64,000 bases of DNA. Source: Fusobacteriota bacterium. Its GTDB lineage: Bacteria; Bacillota; TC1. A program made the position numbers and the translations under genes. The notes under the pieces are model-generated. The model did not search any database, was not told the DNA's origin, and was given only the letters and a program-made list of their open reading frames with translations. The stretch is from assembly GCA_009773805.1 (NCBI GenBank), contig WTXA01000002.1, forward strand, positions 620,001-684,000. Direction: 5' to 3'. Positions 63,461-64,000 of this stretch are shown here, piece by piece. Each line of letters begins with the position of its first letter. Position 1 is the stretch's first letter.

Positions 63461-64000
63461 ATGCGATTAATAAATCTAGGTTTCACAGAAAATATATATA
63501 AAAAAACTGATCAATATCCTGGTCTTTACCCAGGTAGAGTAATTGGTCAAAACAAAGAAATCTACAAGATAGCAACAACCACAGGGGAACTAATAGGGGA
63601 AATATCAGGGAAAATGCGTCACTTAGCAACTAAGATGACAGACTATCCAACAGTTGGAGATTTTGTTTTAATAGACAGGGTGGACCAATCAAAGGGCAAT
63701 GCCATAATTCATCAAATATTAACAAGACAAAGCCTAATAGTAAGAAAAGCTGCTGGAACAGGACATGAGGTCCAAATAGTAGCAGCAAATATAGATACTA
63801 TTTTTATCTGTATGTCCTTAAATAACGACTTTAATTTGAGAAGACTAGAAAGATACCTTGCAATATCCTTTGATAGTGGAGCAATGCCAGTTATTATACT
63901 AACTAAGTCAGATTTATGTGAGGATTTGGAAGATAAACTATCTGAAGTAGAAAAAGTAGGGCTAGGCGTTGATGTCATCATAACCTCAGGGTTAAGTAGT
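63461..64000 (+). CDS. rsgA: RsgA/YjeQ-like ribosome-assembly GTPase (5' part)
   Basis: The first 180 codons are present; the gene runs past the window edge. The N-terminal OB-like region has MRLINLGFTENI, YPGRVIGQ, DYPTVGDFVLID and the GTPase start shows the permuted order, with ILTKSDL (G4-like) before the P-loop. RsgA acts in 30S maturation. Members of the longer RsgA branch start as here with LINLGF. No clear ribosome site better than GGAGATGG is seen. Confidence 0.85.
   Translation, partial: MRLINLGFTENIYKKTDQYPGLYPGRVIGQNKEIYKIATTTGELIGEISGKMRHLATKMTDYPTVGDFVLIDRVDQSKGNAIIHQILTRQSLIVRKAAGTGHEVQIVAANIDTIFICMSLNNDFNLRRLERYLAISFDSGAMPVIILTKSDLCEDLEDKLSEVEKVGLGVDVIITSGLSS

Overview
The window is AT-rich, densely packed DNA of the Clostridia/Firmicutes type. 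The evidence is consensus sigma-A promoters (several are TTGACA or near, 17 bp, TATAAT or near), strong GGAGG ribosome sites, U-tract terminators, Gram-positive lipoproteins, ferredoxin-dependent enzymes (KorAB, a flavodiiron protein, an EFR1-type ferredoxin protein) and three c-di-GMP enzymes. Superoxide dismutase, KatG and FprA point to an anaerobe that meets oxygen. I cannot name the genus. I saw no rRNA, tRNA, CRISPR array, intact insertion sequence or prophage.

Layout. 0.1-2.4 kb: polar amino-acid ABC transporter. 2.4-3.5 kb: YqhD-type alcohol dehydrogenase. 3.5-10.6 kb: a damage-response-looking island with an XRE/ImmA pair, a tiny holin-like toxin with an antisense RNA, unknown secreted and membrane peptides, an anchored rhodanese, a cysteine synthase fused to a C_GCAxxG_C_C redox domain, and a Y-family DNA polymerase. 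One 16-bp palindrome (ACGAA-N6-TTCRT) sits at the XRE, toxin and polymerase promoters. 10.6-25.3 kb: AlbA_2 regulator, two large c-di-GMP proteins, beta-CASP nuclease, triple-rhodanese lipoprotein, RNA methyltransferase, a frameshifted metallo-hydrolase, LapA-like protein, HipBA, SOUL protein. 25.5-33.6 kb: PNPOx-like protein, DUF4143 ATPase, ArsC/Spx-like protein, ABC-F protein, then a Ku-LigD-SOD operon. 33.8-46.1 kb: second AlbA_2 protein, EFR1 protein, frameshifted beta-lactamase-like hydrolase, rifampin ADP-ribosyltransferase, small conserved proteins, MscS channel, a ZIP-transporter remnant, DUF2975/XRE pair, and a PepD-OPT-PqqD operon.

46.1-51.2 kb (minus strand): a polyamine operon of arginine decarboxylase, SpeE-like aminopropyltransferase, carboxy(nor)spermidine dehydrogenase and NspC decarboxylase, behind a roughly 310-nt leader that ends in an intrinsic terminator just upstream of the first start codon. 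This is a strong candidate for an unassigned riboregulator. 51.3-64 kb: truncated YdeI, a translationally coupled 2-oxoacid oxidoreductase (two subunits) plus flavodiiron operon, Fic protein with repeated upstream motifs, BFD-like 2Fe-2S protein, KatG, membrane GGDEF protein, YwbE, MalY/PatB-like lyase, cystathionine synthase/lyase, and the start of an RsgA-like GTPase.

The two best leads are (1) the XRE/ImmA operator network joining a type I toxin and a translesion polymerase, a possible Firmicutes analogue of DdrO/IrrE or of LexA/tisB logic, and (2) the structured leader of the polyamine operon. A third large-scale signal is split codon composition: some plus-strand genes reach about 75-85% G+T on the coding strand, while others on the same strand are A+C rich.
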